From CAYNUJ01 sp964573255 (GTDB lineage Bacteria; Bacteroidota; Ignavibacteria; Ignavibacteriales; Melioribacteraceae), in the NCBI GenBank assembly GCA_964573255.1, contig CAZNJB010000011.1, forward strand, positions 19,440 through 83,439: a stretch of 64,000 bases of DNA, written 5' to 3'. Both the position numbers and the translations under genes were made by a program. Every line of letters starts with the position of its first letter. The first letter of the stretch is position 1. Shown here piece by piece: positions 25,602 through 33,835 of this stretch. The notes under the pieces were generated by a model. It saw only the letters and a list, made by a program, of their open reading frames with translations. It was not told the DNA's origin and did not search any database.

Positions 25602-27068
25602 CTATTCTAAAAGAATCATTTTATTCGTTAATGATTTATTTCCGAAAGTTAATTCATAAAAATAAACGCCACTCGGTAAATTGCTTGCATGAAAAGTTAT
25701 TTCGTAGATTCCGGGAGATTTACGCTCATTAACAAGGGTTGTAATTTCGTGTCCCAGCACATCGTAAATTTTCAAAGTTACATTTGCAAGTGATTCAAAA
25801 TTTGAATCGCCAACGGGTATTGTAAATTTGATTTTTGTTGCCGGGTTAAATGGATTAGGGTAATTCGGAAACAATTTGAATTCAGTCGGTAAATTAACTT
25901 CGTCCTCGGTTGAATTAATTAATTCTGTTGTAAAACTCCACACAATCGAACGGGGGCCGGCGTAAGTATCTGTGAATCCTTGAATTACCCAGTAATATAT
26001 TTTGTTCGTTTCCAAATTGTGAAGTGTGATTGTTGTGTCTGTAATTCCTGTAGAATCGTACACGATAGCGGAAGATGAAAAAGTGGGAATTGTTGCAACT
26101 TGGACTTTATAATAAGATGCGCTTTTTAATTTATTCCAAACTAATTGGGGAGAAACAGGGACATCTGTTGCGTGATTTTCCGGCAGCAAGTGTGTTGGCT
26201 GGGCAATTGAAGTAAAGAAATAACGAGTCTCCGAAAATCCGCTTTTGAATCCGCCGTTATTAGCTCTTATTTTCCAGTAGTATTTTTTTTGTCCGAGTTC
26301 TAAACCGGAAAGGGAAAAGGAAGTTGAGCCGACACTGTCCTTAAAGAAAATATTGCTGAAATTTGAATCTTCCGCAACAACAACGTCATAGAGAACTGCA
26401 TCGTTTACTTCATTCCATTCAATTTTCTGAATTCCGGTTGAACCTTCGTAACCGTTTTCGGGGGAAAGTAGAATTGGATTCTCAGGAACGTAATAATTGG
26501 TATCTGCTCTGGTAACAAACATAGAAATTTTTTCTATCGGATTGTCATTGTTATCGCGTGGAACGTTTACGATAAAATCCACAACGTCCATTCCCTCAAC
26601 TACTTTTCCGTAAGCAGTATAATTATGGTTTAGAAATAAATTATCTGCAACATTTATAAAGAATTGTGAGTTGGCGCTGTTGATATCCTCGTCTCTAGCT
26701 GCCCCGATAATTCCACGTTTATGTGGTACTCCTGTAAATTCTGCCGGAATATTTTGCTGTGTGGAATCACCCATTCCCCAAGTGTCTCTTGGTCCGTGAC
26801 GCGAATTCGGATCTCCGCCTTGAATAACAAAACCTGGTACAACACGATGGAATGCCGTGCTGTCGTAAAATTGAATGTTAACCAAACTATCGAAATACGC
26901 CGAATGCAACGGTGCGATAATAGGGAATAATTCTATTTTAATATAGCCCAATGTAGTATCGGCTCTTTCGGTACGTATTAAATAACGTGGTTTGCCGGTT
27001 TGAGCGTTTAAGTAATTTAGTGTGATGAATATTAACGTAATGAGTGCGAGTGTAAATTTTCTTTTCAT
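25602..27068 (-). CDS. Extracellular cyclophilin-type peptidyl-prolyl isomerase with T9SS sorting domain
   Basis: 488 residues: signal peptide (about 1-22), cyclophilin domain (about 28-190) with FHRVVPGFVIQGGDP, the Gly-rich turn and the SQFFINVADN segment, then two fibronectin III-like domains (about 200-395, with aromatic YYWKIRA and YYWVIQG strands), then a T9SS sorting domain beginning NYPNPFNPATKI and ending N-K-M-I-L-L-E. Cyclophilins speed proline isomerisation and normally act in the cytoplasm or periplasm; this one should end up outside the outer membrane. It may help fold other secreted proteins. A CTGGAG ribosome site precedes the ATG. Confidence 0.92.
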   Translation of the reverse strand: MKRKFTLALITLIFITLNYLNAQTGKPRYLIRTERADTTLGYIKIELFPIIAPLHSAYFDSLVNIQFYDSTAFHRVVPGFVIQGGDPNSRHGPRDTWGMGDSTQQNIPAEFTGVPHKRGIIGAARDEDINSANSQFFINVADNLFLNHNYTAYGKVVEGMDVVDFIVNVPRDNNDNPIEKISMFVTRADTNYYVPENPILLSPENGYEGSTGIQKIEWNEVNDAVLYDVVVAEDSNFSNIFFKDSVGSTSFSLSGLELGQKKYYWKIRANNGGFKSGFSETRYFFTSIAQPTHLLPENHATDVPVSPQLVWNKLKSASYYKVQVATIPTFSSSAIVYDSTGITDTTITLHNLETNKIYYWVIQGFTDTYAGPRSIVWSFTTELINSTEDEVNLPTEFKLFPNYPNPFNPATKIKFTIPVGDSNFESLANVTLKIYDVLGHEITTLVNERKSPGIYEITFHASNLPSGVYFYELTFGNKSLTNKMILLE

Positions 27069-27096
27069 TTTAACTCCAGTTAGTCAAAGTGGAATT

Positions 27097-27104
27097 CAAA
27101 AATA
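27097..27104 (-). promoter_or_regulatory. Candidate -7 box of the cyclophilin gene
   Basis: The minus strand reads TATTTTTG (TAnnTTTG), placing the transcript start about 23 bases before the ATG. No -33 TTG was found. Confidence 0.35.
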
Positions 27105-27317
27105 ATATTTTTAGATTAAATATTTCCATTAAAATGAATTGAATGCTCATGGACAGAGGGAATGATATTAGTTATAAGTTTTTGGGAGAGTTTAATAATA
27201 GAAAAAGTAACTCGGGGATACGTTATTATAATTTATTTCTGTTGAAATGTTTATTGGATTGAGAAATGAGGCTGAATTTGAGTGTTCTCGGTAAGAATAT
27301 GTATAAGTCGGTGATAC

Positions 27318-27346
27318 ATAAAAAACCCGGCTTTAGGAGCCGGGTT
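27318..27346 (-). terminator. Rho-independent terminator of the ferredoxin gene
   Basis: A 9-bp stem (AACCCGGCT at 27324-27332 with its complement at 27338-27346, 5-base loop) runs directly into a six-U tract on the minus strand. Confidence 0.88.
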
Positions 27347-27355
27347 CATAAAAAA

Positions 27356-27688
27356 TTAACGACCCATTGCATCAAGTTTATCTTTCTTAGCAAGTAATTC
27401 TTCTTTACTTTCAACGTGATTCGGATCTGGAACGCAGCAATCAACAGGGCAAACTGCCGCGCATTGCGGTTCATCATGGAATCCTTCACATTCAGTACAT
27501 TTGTCAGGAACAATGTAGAAAAACTCGTCTGAATAGAATCCAGTTGCACCTGAAGGAGCCGCATCGTCTGCTCCGTAAGTTTGTCCGCCTAATTCCCAAT
27601 CAGTACCGCCTTCGTAGATTGCAGTATTCGGGCATTCAGGTTCGCAAGCACCGCAATTGATGCATTCGTCGGTTATCATAATTGCCAT
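27356..27688 (-). CDS. 2[4Fe-4S] ferredoxin
   Basis: 110 residues. Cluster I ligands C9, C12, C15 with C19-P; cluster II ligands C64, C67, C76, C80-P, spaced CX2CX8CX3C as in the Allochromatium/Chlorobium (Alvin) type. An insertion of about 35 residues rich in Gly, Ala and Asp separates the two motifs, longer than in most ferredoxins, and two more cysteines (C84, C85) follow. It is a low-potential one-electron carrier in the cytoplasm, such as for pyruvate oxidoreductases. AAGGAGA precedes the start and a strong terminator follows. Confidence 0.92.
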   Translation of the reverse strand: MAIMITDECINCGACEPECPNTAIYEGGTDWELGGQTYGADDAAPSGATGFYSDEFFYIVPDKCTECEGFHDEPQCAAVCPVDCCVPDPNHVESKEELLAKKDKLDAMGR

Positions 27689-27708
27689 AATACTTCTCCT
27701 TGTATTAA

Positions 27709-28077
27709 CTAAACAATAGTTATTATTTTAGGAATTTTTTCGATTTTAATATTTTTCTTGTTTCTATTAAAATCATTCTCTAACTCCAAAATTAAGACAT
27801 TTAAATCAATAATTAAAGATTTGAGGTCAATTTTTCTGTGAATTGGTAAATAATTTTTTAATTTTTCAGAACCTTTTCGCAGTTGGCTAAGTGCACCGCT
27901 AAAATTTCCGGAAATATAATGGAAGCATCCCACGGAAATTTGGACCATACCCTGGAAGAATAATCTTTCAACCTGCTCACATTCCCTCCAAATATCTTCA
28001 AAAGAATCATGAGCTTGAAAAAAGTCGTGATCATTAAAAAAGGAAATCCCGTCGGATAAATTAGATAGTAAGTTCAT
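27709..28077 (-). CDS. DUF309-family protein
   Basis: 122 residues from ATG 28077. An upstream in-frame ATG (28149) lies inside the Gly-rich tail coding region of the previous gene and would add an Ala-rich artefact, so it is rejected. The helical core NDHDFFQAHDSFEDIWRE followed by FFQGMVQISVGCFHY matches the DUF309 signature (paired helices with conserved H, E and W). Function unknown. It starts 4 bases after the TPM gene. Confidence 0.8.
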   Translation of the reverse strand: MNLLSNLSDGISFFNDHDFFQAHDSFEDIWRECEQVERLFFQGMVQISVGCFHYISGNFSGALSQLRKGSEKLKNYLPIHRKIDLKSLIIDLNVLILELENDFNRNKKNIKIEKIPKIITIV

Positions 28078-28081
28078 CTCA

Positions 28082-28822
28082 TTACCAGCCGCCGCTAGCT
28101 CCTCCGCCGCCGAAGCTACCACCACCGCCGGAGAATCCGCCAAAGTCACTTCCTCCTCCTCCGAATCCGCCGGACGATCTACCGCCGCCGAATCCGCCTA
28201 AGGATCCCATCAAAAGAAGAGTTCCCAGTCCGCCTCCGCGACCTCTGGAAAATAAAGCAACTATTAGGAAGATAAATAAGTAATATAGAAAACCGTATCT
28301 TTTTTGTTTTTTCTTTCTGTCATCTTTTTTGTCGTTTACGTATTCGCCTTTTACTGCTTGTGCAATGGCTCGCAAACCGGAAACAATTCCGCTATAATAA
28401 TCTCCTTTTTTGAAGTAAGGGGCAATTTCATTTCGGATTATCGAACTTGCCATTGCATCAGGTAAGGCTCCCTCCAAACCATAACCGACTTCAATTCTCA
28501 TTTTTCTATCTTCTTTTGCAATTACCAAAAGTATTCCGTTATCCTTCCCTTTTTGGCCTATTTTATTTTTAACCGCAACATCGAAAGAATACATTTCAAT
28601 TGGATATCCCTCTAAGGAGTTGATCATTAACACTACAATTTGAGTCGATGTTGCTTTTTGAAACTCAACTAATTCAGTTTCCAAATTACGCAATTGTTGA
28701 GTCGAAAGGGTTCCGGTAAAATCATTTACATAATTGTTCAAAACCGGGATTTTCGGTTGCGCGAAAATCCCGATCGAGAAAACTAAAGATAATATAAAGG
28801 CTAATTTTTTAATCAATTTCAT
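28082..28822 (-). CDS. TPM-domain (DUF477) membrane protein
   Basis: 246 residues: signal peptide (about 1-21), TPM domain (about 25-165) with LVIAKEDRKMRIEVGYGLEGALPD, one membrane helix (about 176-190), and a C-terminal tail made almost wholly of Gly, Ser and Phe. This is the standard layout of proteins paired with LemA. It starts 5 bases after lemA. The TPM domain faces the periplasm and has been linked to photosystem repair in plants; its bacterial job is unclear. Confidence 0.9.
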   Translation of the reverse strand: MKLIKKLAFILSLVFSIGIFAQPKIPVLNNYVNDFTGTLSTQQLRNLETELVEFQKATSTQIVVLMINSLEGYPIEMYSFDVAVKNKIGQKGKDNGILLVIAKEDRKMRIEVGYGLEGALPDAMASSIIRNEIAPYFKKGDYYSGIVSGLRAIAQAVKGEYVNDKKDDRKKKQKRYGFLYYLFIFLIVALFSRGRGGGLGTLLLMGSLGGFGGGRSSGGFGGGGSDFGGFSGGGGSFGGGGASGGW

Positions 28823-28827
28823 CTCTC

Positions 28828-29421
28828 TTAAAATTTAACTTTAGGTGCGTTTTCAGTTCCGGCTTGAGCTTTGAAATATTCTTTTGCTCTAAATCCGCCA
28901 AAGTTCGCTACAAAGTTAGCAGGGAATTTTCTTATTGCAGTATTATATTCCTTCACAACTTTGTTAAATTTTCTTCTTTCAACGGCTATTCTGTTTTCCG
29001 TTCCTTCCAACTGCGCTTGAAGTTGAAGGAAATTTTCATTTGCTTTCAACTGAGGGTAATTTTCTACAGCAACAAGCAAACGTGAAAGGGCACCGCTTAA
29101 ATTGTCTTGCGCTTTCTGAAATTGAGCAAAAGCTTTCGGATCGCTCAACATTTCAGGTGTAATATTTATTTGTCCGACTTTAGCTCTCGCCTCGGTAACA
29201 GCCGTATAGGTTTCTTTTTCGAAATCGGCAACGCCTTTAACCGTTTCCACCAAATTAGGAATAAGATCGGCGCGTCGCTGGTATTGGTTTTCAACTTGAC
29301 TCCAAGCTTCTGTTACTTGCTCATCCAGGGAAACTAACTTATTATAAGTTCCCACAAATGACATTATTATAAAAATAAAGAGAACTACAATTCCAATACC
29401 AATCATTAATCCTTTTTTCAT
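28828..29421 (-). CDS. lemA: LemA-family protein
   Basis: 197 residues: an N-terminal membrane anchor (about 5-24) and a long antiparallel helical domain. Signatures: NKLVSLDEQVTEAWSQVENQYQRRADLIPNL (shown in part), KANENFLQLQAQLEGTENRI, and FNKVVKEYNTAIRKFP. AGGAGG lies 6 bases before the start. LemA and TPM genes commonly sit together, as here. Confidence 0.92.
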   Translation of the reverse strand: MKKGLMIGIGIVVLFIFIIMSFVGTYNKLVSLDEQVTEAWSQVENQYQRRADLIPNLVETVKGVADFEKETYTAVTEARAKVGQINITPEMLSDPKAFAQFQKAQDNLSGALSRLLVAVENYPQLKANENFLQLQAQLEGTENRIAVERRKFNKVVKEYNTAIRKFPANFVANFGGFRAKEYFKAQAGTENAPKVKF

Positions 29422-29436
29422 TCAGTTCCTCCTAAC

Positions 29437-30798
29437 TTAATTTGTTAAACTTCTTGTCGGGGCGGGAATTCTACCGCCTCTTCTTACAAACTTTTCTACG
29501 TTCAAATGTCTTACGCTCATCACAGGAGCTTTGCCGAGCAATCCGCCGTAATCGACGTAACCGCCTACATCTTTACCAACGGCTGGAATAATTCTAACTG
29601 CCGTGGTTTTATCGTTGATAATACCGATTGCGCATTCATCGGCAATAATTCCCGCAATAGTTTCGGCGGAAGTTTTTCCCGGCACTGCGATCATATCCAA
29701 TCCCACAGAACAAACCGAAGTCATAGCTTCCAATTTTTCTATTGAGAGGTTTCCAGCTTCAACGGCGCGAATCATCCCCATATCTTCGCTAACCGGAATA
29801 AAAGCACCGCTCATTCCGCCAACCGACGTCGAAGCCATTAACCCGGCTTTTTTAACAGAATCATTCAACATAGCCAATGCTGCGGTTGTTCCCGGCGCAC
29901 CGATATCTTCCAATCCCATAGCTTTAAGAATATCGCCTACGCTGTCTCCTTCGGCAGGAGTTGGTGCCAATGATATATCAACAATACCGAAAGGAACGCC
30001 GAGTTTTTTTGCAACCATTTTACCGAGTAGTTCACCTGCGCGAGTAATCTTAAATATTGTCTTTTTAATTATTTCCGCTAATTCATTCATATTTACTTGG
30101 CCAGAATTTTTAATTGCGTCAAGTACTACTCCGGGACCACTAATACCAACGTTTAATGTGACTTCCGGTTCGGAAATACCATGAAAAGCGCCAGCAACAA
30201 ACGGGTTGTCTTCAACTGCATTAGCAAAAACGACTAGCTTAGCACAGCCGATTGAGTCGTTATCTGCTGTTAATCTCGCGGTTTCCTTAATTGTTTCTGC
30301 CATCATCATTACCGCGTCCATATTAATTCCAGCTTTAGTAGATGCTACGTTTACACTCGAAGTAACTCTTTTAGTCGATTTTAATACCTGTGGAATTGAT
30401 TTTATCAATTCGAGTTCCGCTTTGGTAAAACCTTTTTGTACCAAAGCTGAAAATCCGGCTAAATAATCTATTCCAATTTCTTCTGCCGCTTTATCCAGCG
30501 TTTCGGCAATTTGGAGGAATTCGTCTGCCGTGGCTGAACCGAAAGGGATTGAAATTGGTGTAACCGAAACTCGCTTGTTTGCAATAGAAATACCGAATTG
30601 CTTTTCAACCTCGTTTGCAAAGCGAACGTGATTTTTGCCGTATTCCATTATTTTATCGTAAATCTTCTGCTTTGTAACGTCTATATTTCTATCGACGCAA
30701 TCGCGTAAACTAATTCCAAGTGTTACTGTACGTATATCAAAATGCTCGATTTCCGTCATTTTAATAGTTTCAAGAATTTCTTCAAACTCGAACGGCAT
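29437..30798 (-). CDS. UPF0210 (PFL family, DUF711) protein
   Basis: 453 residues from ATG 30798, which has AAAGGAG 7 bases upstream; the in-frame ATG at 30816 is less likely. Typical segments: HFDIRTVTLGISLRDC at the N-terminus, AFHGISEPEVTLNVGISGPGVV, KKLGVPFGIVDISLAPTPAEGDSVGDIL, and SGAFIPVSEDMGMI. The family is widespread and often adjacent to an ACT-domain protein (UPF0237), as here. Its biochemical function is not established. Confidence 0.9.
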   Translation of the reverse strand: MPFEFEEILETIKMTEIEHFDIRTVTLGISLRDCVDRNIDVTKQKIYDKIMEYGKNHVRFANEVEKQFGISIANKRVSVTPISIPFGSATADEFLQIAETLDKAAEEIGIDYLAGFSALVQKGFTKAELELIKSIPQVLKSTKRVTSSVNVASTKAGINMDAVMMMAETIKETARLTADNDSIGCAKLVVFANAVEDNPFVAGAFHGISEPEVTLNVGISGPGVVLDAIKNSGQVNMNELAEIIKKTIFKITRAGELLGKMVAKKLGVPFGIVDISLAPTPAEGDSVGDILKAMGLEDIGAPGTTAALAMLNDSVKKAGLMASTSVGGMSGAFIPVSEDMGMIRAVEAGNLSIEKLEAMTSVCSVGLDMIAVPGKTSAETIAGIIADECAIGIINDKTTAVRIIPAVGKDVGGYVDYGGLLGKAPVMSVRHLNVEKFVRRGGRIPAPTRSLTN

Positions 30799-31031
30799 TA
30801 TTTTCTCCTTTATCAAAATTATCTAATGATAATTCAATGTTGAAAAACATTTTTTATCATCTATTAACTTATTTTTTATTGTACACACAATTTGTGTTCT
30901 TATTCATTTAGGTGAGAATTTTATTAAAAAATTCTTCATCATAGAATTACCTCCATTCGTATAACTGATTTAAGTTGTAAATATTATAAAGAACAGAGGT
31001 CGGTAAATTTTGTAAATGATAATTTAGGTTC

Positions 31032-31457
31032 TTAAAGCCTATGCATAAATTTAAAAACATCTTCGTGTTGTAGATAAATCTTTACTTTCAATTTTTTCCC
31101 AACCGAATTCATTATATCCTGTAATGCTTTTAAGTCTTTGGTTGAATTTGTAATATCTAGTATCATAATCATTGTAAAAAAGTCACCCATTAACTTTTGG
31201 GATATATCTTGAATATCGCATTCAGCTTCGCTCAATGCTGTGGTAATTCCGGAAACAATTCCGGGATGATTTAGTCCGAATGTAGTTAAAATAACTCTGC
31301 CGGAATTTTCCGTGGGAGTTCCGGTAAGAGGTTGTTCGCTAAGATTGCTAATTGCGGAAGTAACTACTTTTTTTACTTCTTCCGGAGTGGCATTTTTGCC
31401 TAGTTGTTCAATTGCTTGTAAAGTCAATTTTCGAATATCATCTTCAGTTAATTTCAC
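31032..31457 (-). CDS. ACT-domain protein (UPF0237-like) with helical N-terminus
   Basis: 141 residues. The ACT domain (about 52-135) starts RVILTTFGLNHPGIVSGITTAL and continues CDIQDISQKLMGDFFTMIM, as in UPF0237 partners of UPF0210. A helical N-terminal extension of about 48 residues (LTEDDIRKLTLQAIEQLG) is not part of the usual 90-residue protein. ACT domains bind amino acids. Its ATG overlaps the stop of the upstream TPR membrane protein gene by 4 bases, so it is the last gene of that operon. About 230 bases separate it from UPF0210. Confidence 0.88.
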   Translation of the reverse strand: MKLTEDDIRKLTLQAIEQLGKNATPEEVKKVVTSAISNLSEQPLTGTPTENSGRVILTTFGLNHPGIVSGITTALSEAECDIQDISQKLMGDFFTMIMILDITNSTKDLKALQDIMNSVGKKLKVKIYLQHEDVFKFMHRL

Positions 31458-32284
31458 GGTTTTTTCCCTTTGTACTTTTCCATTAAATAATTATACGCAT
31501 TATTATAAATTTTTACATTCTTTTCAACTGCGAATTTCTCTGCGTTCTGATAATTACCTCTGTAAAATCTAAACCAGAGTAAATTAGCAACAACTACGCC
31601 GTCAAAAACTCGTTCAGCCATAAAAGCATCGAAGGTTATATAACCCCAAAGTATATTCCAGCCGAGAGACATTAAACCGGAAAGATAATAGCCGGTATAA
31701 ATTTGTCCCGCACCCGGTACAATATAAGAAATTAACTTCGTAAATGTAACCGGATATTCTTCATCTATTACATTATTACAGAGATTAGTCAATTCATCTT
31801 GTTCTAACTTCTTGAATAATTTAGCGGCTGCTTCCCATTTCTTATCAAGCATATATGCCCAGCCTAACCAATAGTTTAACTCCTGTTTTTTCCCCTCCTG
31901 ATTAAATGTTTTTTTCGCTGCTGCAATTAAAGAATAAGCATTCGTGAATGTTCTGCGCAAAATATTTGATTTAATTATTTCGACGGTAATATTATATCTC
32001 TTTTCTTCGTTGTCGGCATAAGATAAAGCCTTTCCGAAATAGAAAATTGCGTCATCAAGTTTTAATCCCGCTTTATAACACTCTCCGATACGAAAATTGG
32101 TTTCATAAGAAAAATGATTTTCAGTATCGAAATATTGAACCCGCTTATATTCGGTGATGGCGTCGAAATACTTTTGATTATTGAATAACTCATTCGCATT
32201 CAGGAACAATTGGTTTAATGTTGTTTGAGCTTGAGCGGATGCAATCAAAATGAGAAAGAGTATGTAAAAGTTTAAAATTTTCAT
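31454..32284 (-). CDS. TPR membrane protein with PGxGxIYxG C-terminal module (copy 2)
   Basis: 276 residues: signal peptide (about 1-19), three TPR-like repeats (about 22-160), then a membrane module (about 180-270) with YIVPGAGQIYTGYYLSGL, a second hydrophobic segment and FRFYRGNYQNA. The same C-terminal pattern occurs in the protein encoded just upstream, so the two are probably distant paralogues. Four-base ATGA overlaps join it to both neighbours. Not a named family; the PGxGxIYxG motif is seen in TM2/DUF5683-like membrane proteins. Confidence 0.75.
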   Translation of the reverse strand: MKILNFYILFLILIASAQAQTTLNQLFLNANELFNNQKYFDAITEYKRVQYFDTENHFSYETNFRIGECYKAGLKLDDAIFYFGKALSYADNEEKRYNITVEIIKSNILRRTFTNAYSLIAAAKKTFNQEGKKQELNYWLGWAYMLDKKWEAAAKLFKKLEQDELTNLCNNVIDEEYPVTFTKLISYIVPGAGQIYTGYYLSGLMSLGWNILWGYITFDAFMAERVFDGVVVANLLWFRFYRGNYQNAEKFAVEKNVKIYNNAYNYLMEKYKGKKP

Positions 32285-33177
32285 TTACAGAAGTCCGTAG
32301 ATTGGTTATCGAAATAATTCTCCTGTTTTACGAACTGTAATAATTCACTTTCATACTTTGCATCCTCCGCAGCATTATAAAGCTGTGCAGAAACAATGGA
32401 ACCGTAAACATTGCCACCGTAAAAGAGTGCTGTTAAACCTGTAAATAACCACGCTCTGAAGTTGTGTTGGGCTTGAAAATTGCTGTAGGCAATATAACCT
32501 AAAGCCGATGTAAATATAAATGCAGTTATTCCGTCGCCGTAATCTTCATTATAAATTTTCCCAAGACCCGGAATTACCGCCGATAAAATACCTGCGGTTA
32601 TTTCATCCTTATGATTTGGATGTCTTTTCCTGTGATAAAAAATTCCCATTTTCTTGTTTATATCTTTTTCAAATGCCGAAGTGAAGTCGATTGAATCCGG
32701 CAGAATATTTGACCAGAGCAATTGAGATACATAGTATAAGCTTTTAATTGACTTATTGTTCTGGGGTACGAATCTTTTGTTTTTATATTCGTCAAAAATT
32801 TTATTTTTCTCTTTGTTAATAAAGTAAGTTTTGAATAATTCTATTCTTGCTCTTTCACTTAAATTGCTATTGAAAGAGAGATTTACCAAATAATCTTCCG
32901 CTTCGGAATATCTTTTCATTTCTCTTAAAGCCAGAGACATTTTAAATAGAATTGTATCGTTATTGTGTGAACTCAAATAAGCGGAATATTCGTCGAAGGC
33001 TCTTAAATAATCTTTCTGACAATAGAGATAATCTCCAAATTTAAGCCGGTTCTCTGCCGAAAAGAAATCGACTTTATTTTGAGAGAAAATAGACAAAAAT
33101 GGAATGAAAACTAAAACTGCGATTGTTTTAATTTGCTTTGTGAAATTTGAGATATGTTTTATCCAATTTTTCGACAT
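32281..33177 (-). CDS. TPR membrane protein with PGxGxIYxG C-terminal module (copy 1)
   Basis: 298 residues. A basic N-terminus and hydrophobic segment (about 18-34) act as signal peptide or anchor; TPR-like helices follow (about 40-160). The C-terminal module carries SAVIPGLGKIYNEDYGDGI, two hydrophobic stretches and YGGNVYGSIVSAQLYNA, matching the downstream gene's module. The start overlaps the end of the YidD-like gene by 50 bases; no later start keeps the signal segment. Function unknown, probably linked to YidD by context. Confidence 0.75.
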   Translation of the reverse strand: MSKNWIKHISNFTKQIKTIAVLVFIPFLSIFSQNKVDFFSAENRLKFGDYLYCQKDYLRAFDEYSAYLSSHNNDTILFKMSLALREMKRYSEAEDYLVNLSFNSNLSERARIELFKTYFINKEKNKIFDEYKNKRFVPQNNKSIKSLYYVSQLLWSNILPDSIDFTSAFEKDINKKMGIFYHRKRHPNHKDEITAGILSAVIPGLGKIYNEDYGDGITAFIFTSALGYIAYSNFQAQHNFRAWLFTGLTALFYGGNVYGSIVSAQLYNAAEDAKYESELLQFVKQENYFDNQSTDFCK

Positions 33178-33571
33178 TTAAAGTATAAAGAAATACGGGA
33201 TCGTAAAGTTTACCCGATTTGTGTTTGGGATACTTACTTAAATCCTTAAAAATATTAGTATCTCTTGTAAATCTATCTGCAAACATAAGTAATCCTTGGA
33301 AAAAATTCGTCTCTTTTACTGAAAGGATAAAGAAACGGGAACAACTTGGATAAAATGGACAGTTGTCGCCATCGAGGTCGGAAATTAAAAACGCATATCC
33401 GTTGCGTACTGTAGAAAGGATTTCAATTTCTACCGAGGAGGAATCAAAAAATTGAGTTGATAGGTAAGGACTTTGAATTGTATAATTTGGTTCGGCAGCT
33501 TCCCAGCGCTGCCAGTCGGTTTGAGAAAAAAGGGGAATTGCCATAAAAAATAGCAGGGTTAGAGTTTTCAC
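33128..33571 (-). CDS. YidD-like protein with signal peptide
   Basis: 147 residues. The core NCPFYPSCSRFFILSVKE followed by FFQGLLMFADRFTRD matches the YidD signature (C-x-F-x-P-S-C-S, then G-x-x-x-x-x-x-R). Ordinary YidD is about 70-90 residues with an N-terminal amphipathic helix in the cytoplasm and aids membrane protein insertion beside YidC. Here a signal peptide (about 1-17) and a 60-residue linker come first, implying an exported variant. Its ATG overlaps the DUF2442 stop by 4 bases. Confidence 0.75.
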   Translation of the reverse strand: MKTLTLLFFMAIPLFSQTDWQRWEAAEPNYTIQSPYLSTQFFDSSSVEIEILSTVRNGYAFLISDLDGDNCPFYPSCSRFFILSVKETNFFQGLLMFADRFTRDTNIFKDLSKYPKHKSGKLYDPVFLYTLNVEKLDKTYLKFHKAN

Positions 33572-33834
33572 AACTCCAACCCTAATCTTTTCATCTGCTC
33601 TTTAAGTTGCAATATGCCGTATGTAGCATTTTTACAAAGCCTGATTTTGCCGTCTATCATTAAATCACCGTCTTCGGCAATAGAAACATTTTTTATGTCG
33701 ATTTCATCCTTTATCTCTGCATAATCTTTATGCTCGAGTATATCGTCAATGGACACGGTTCCTTTCATTCCATCATCGTATTCAACGAATATGTGATTTG
33801 GCTCTGCAAATTTTACGTTTACTGGTATTGGCAT
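33568..33834 (-). CDS. DUF2442-like small protein
   Basis: 88 residues from ATG 33834, preceded by AAGGA; the start is 1 base beyond the stop of the acyl-CoA dehydrogenase gene. The sequence VNVKFAEPNHIFVEYDDGMKGTVSIDDIL resembles DUF2442, a small all-beta/alpha domain often found near toxin-antitoxin-like or regulatory genes. No toxin partner is next to it. Function unknown. Confidence 0.7.
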   Translation of the reverse strand: MPIPVNVKFAEPNHIFVEYDDGMKGTVSIDDILEHKDYAEIKDEIDIKNVSIAEDGDLMIDGKIRLCKNATYGILQLKEQMKRLGLEL

Positions 33835-33835
33835 A

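Noticed and set aside
28077..28149. Longer N-terminus for the DUF309 protein
   Set aside because: The extra Ala/Glu-rich residues are an out-of-frame reading of the Gly-rich tail of the TPM gene.
29603..30184. 193-codon plus-strand open frame opposite UPF0210
   Set aside because: It is the mirror of a clear minus-strand gene, with no ribosome site and no recognisable domain.
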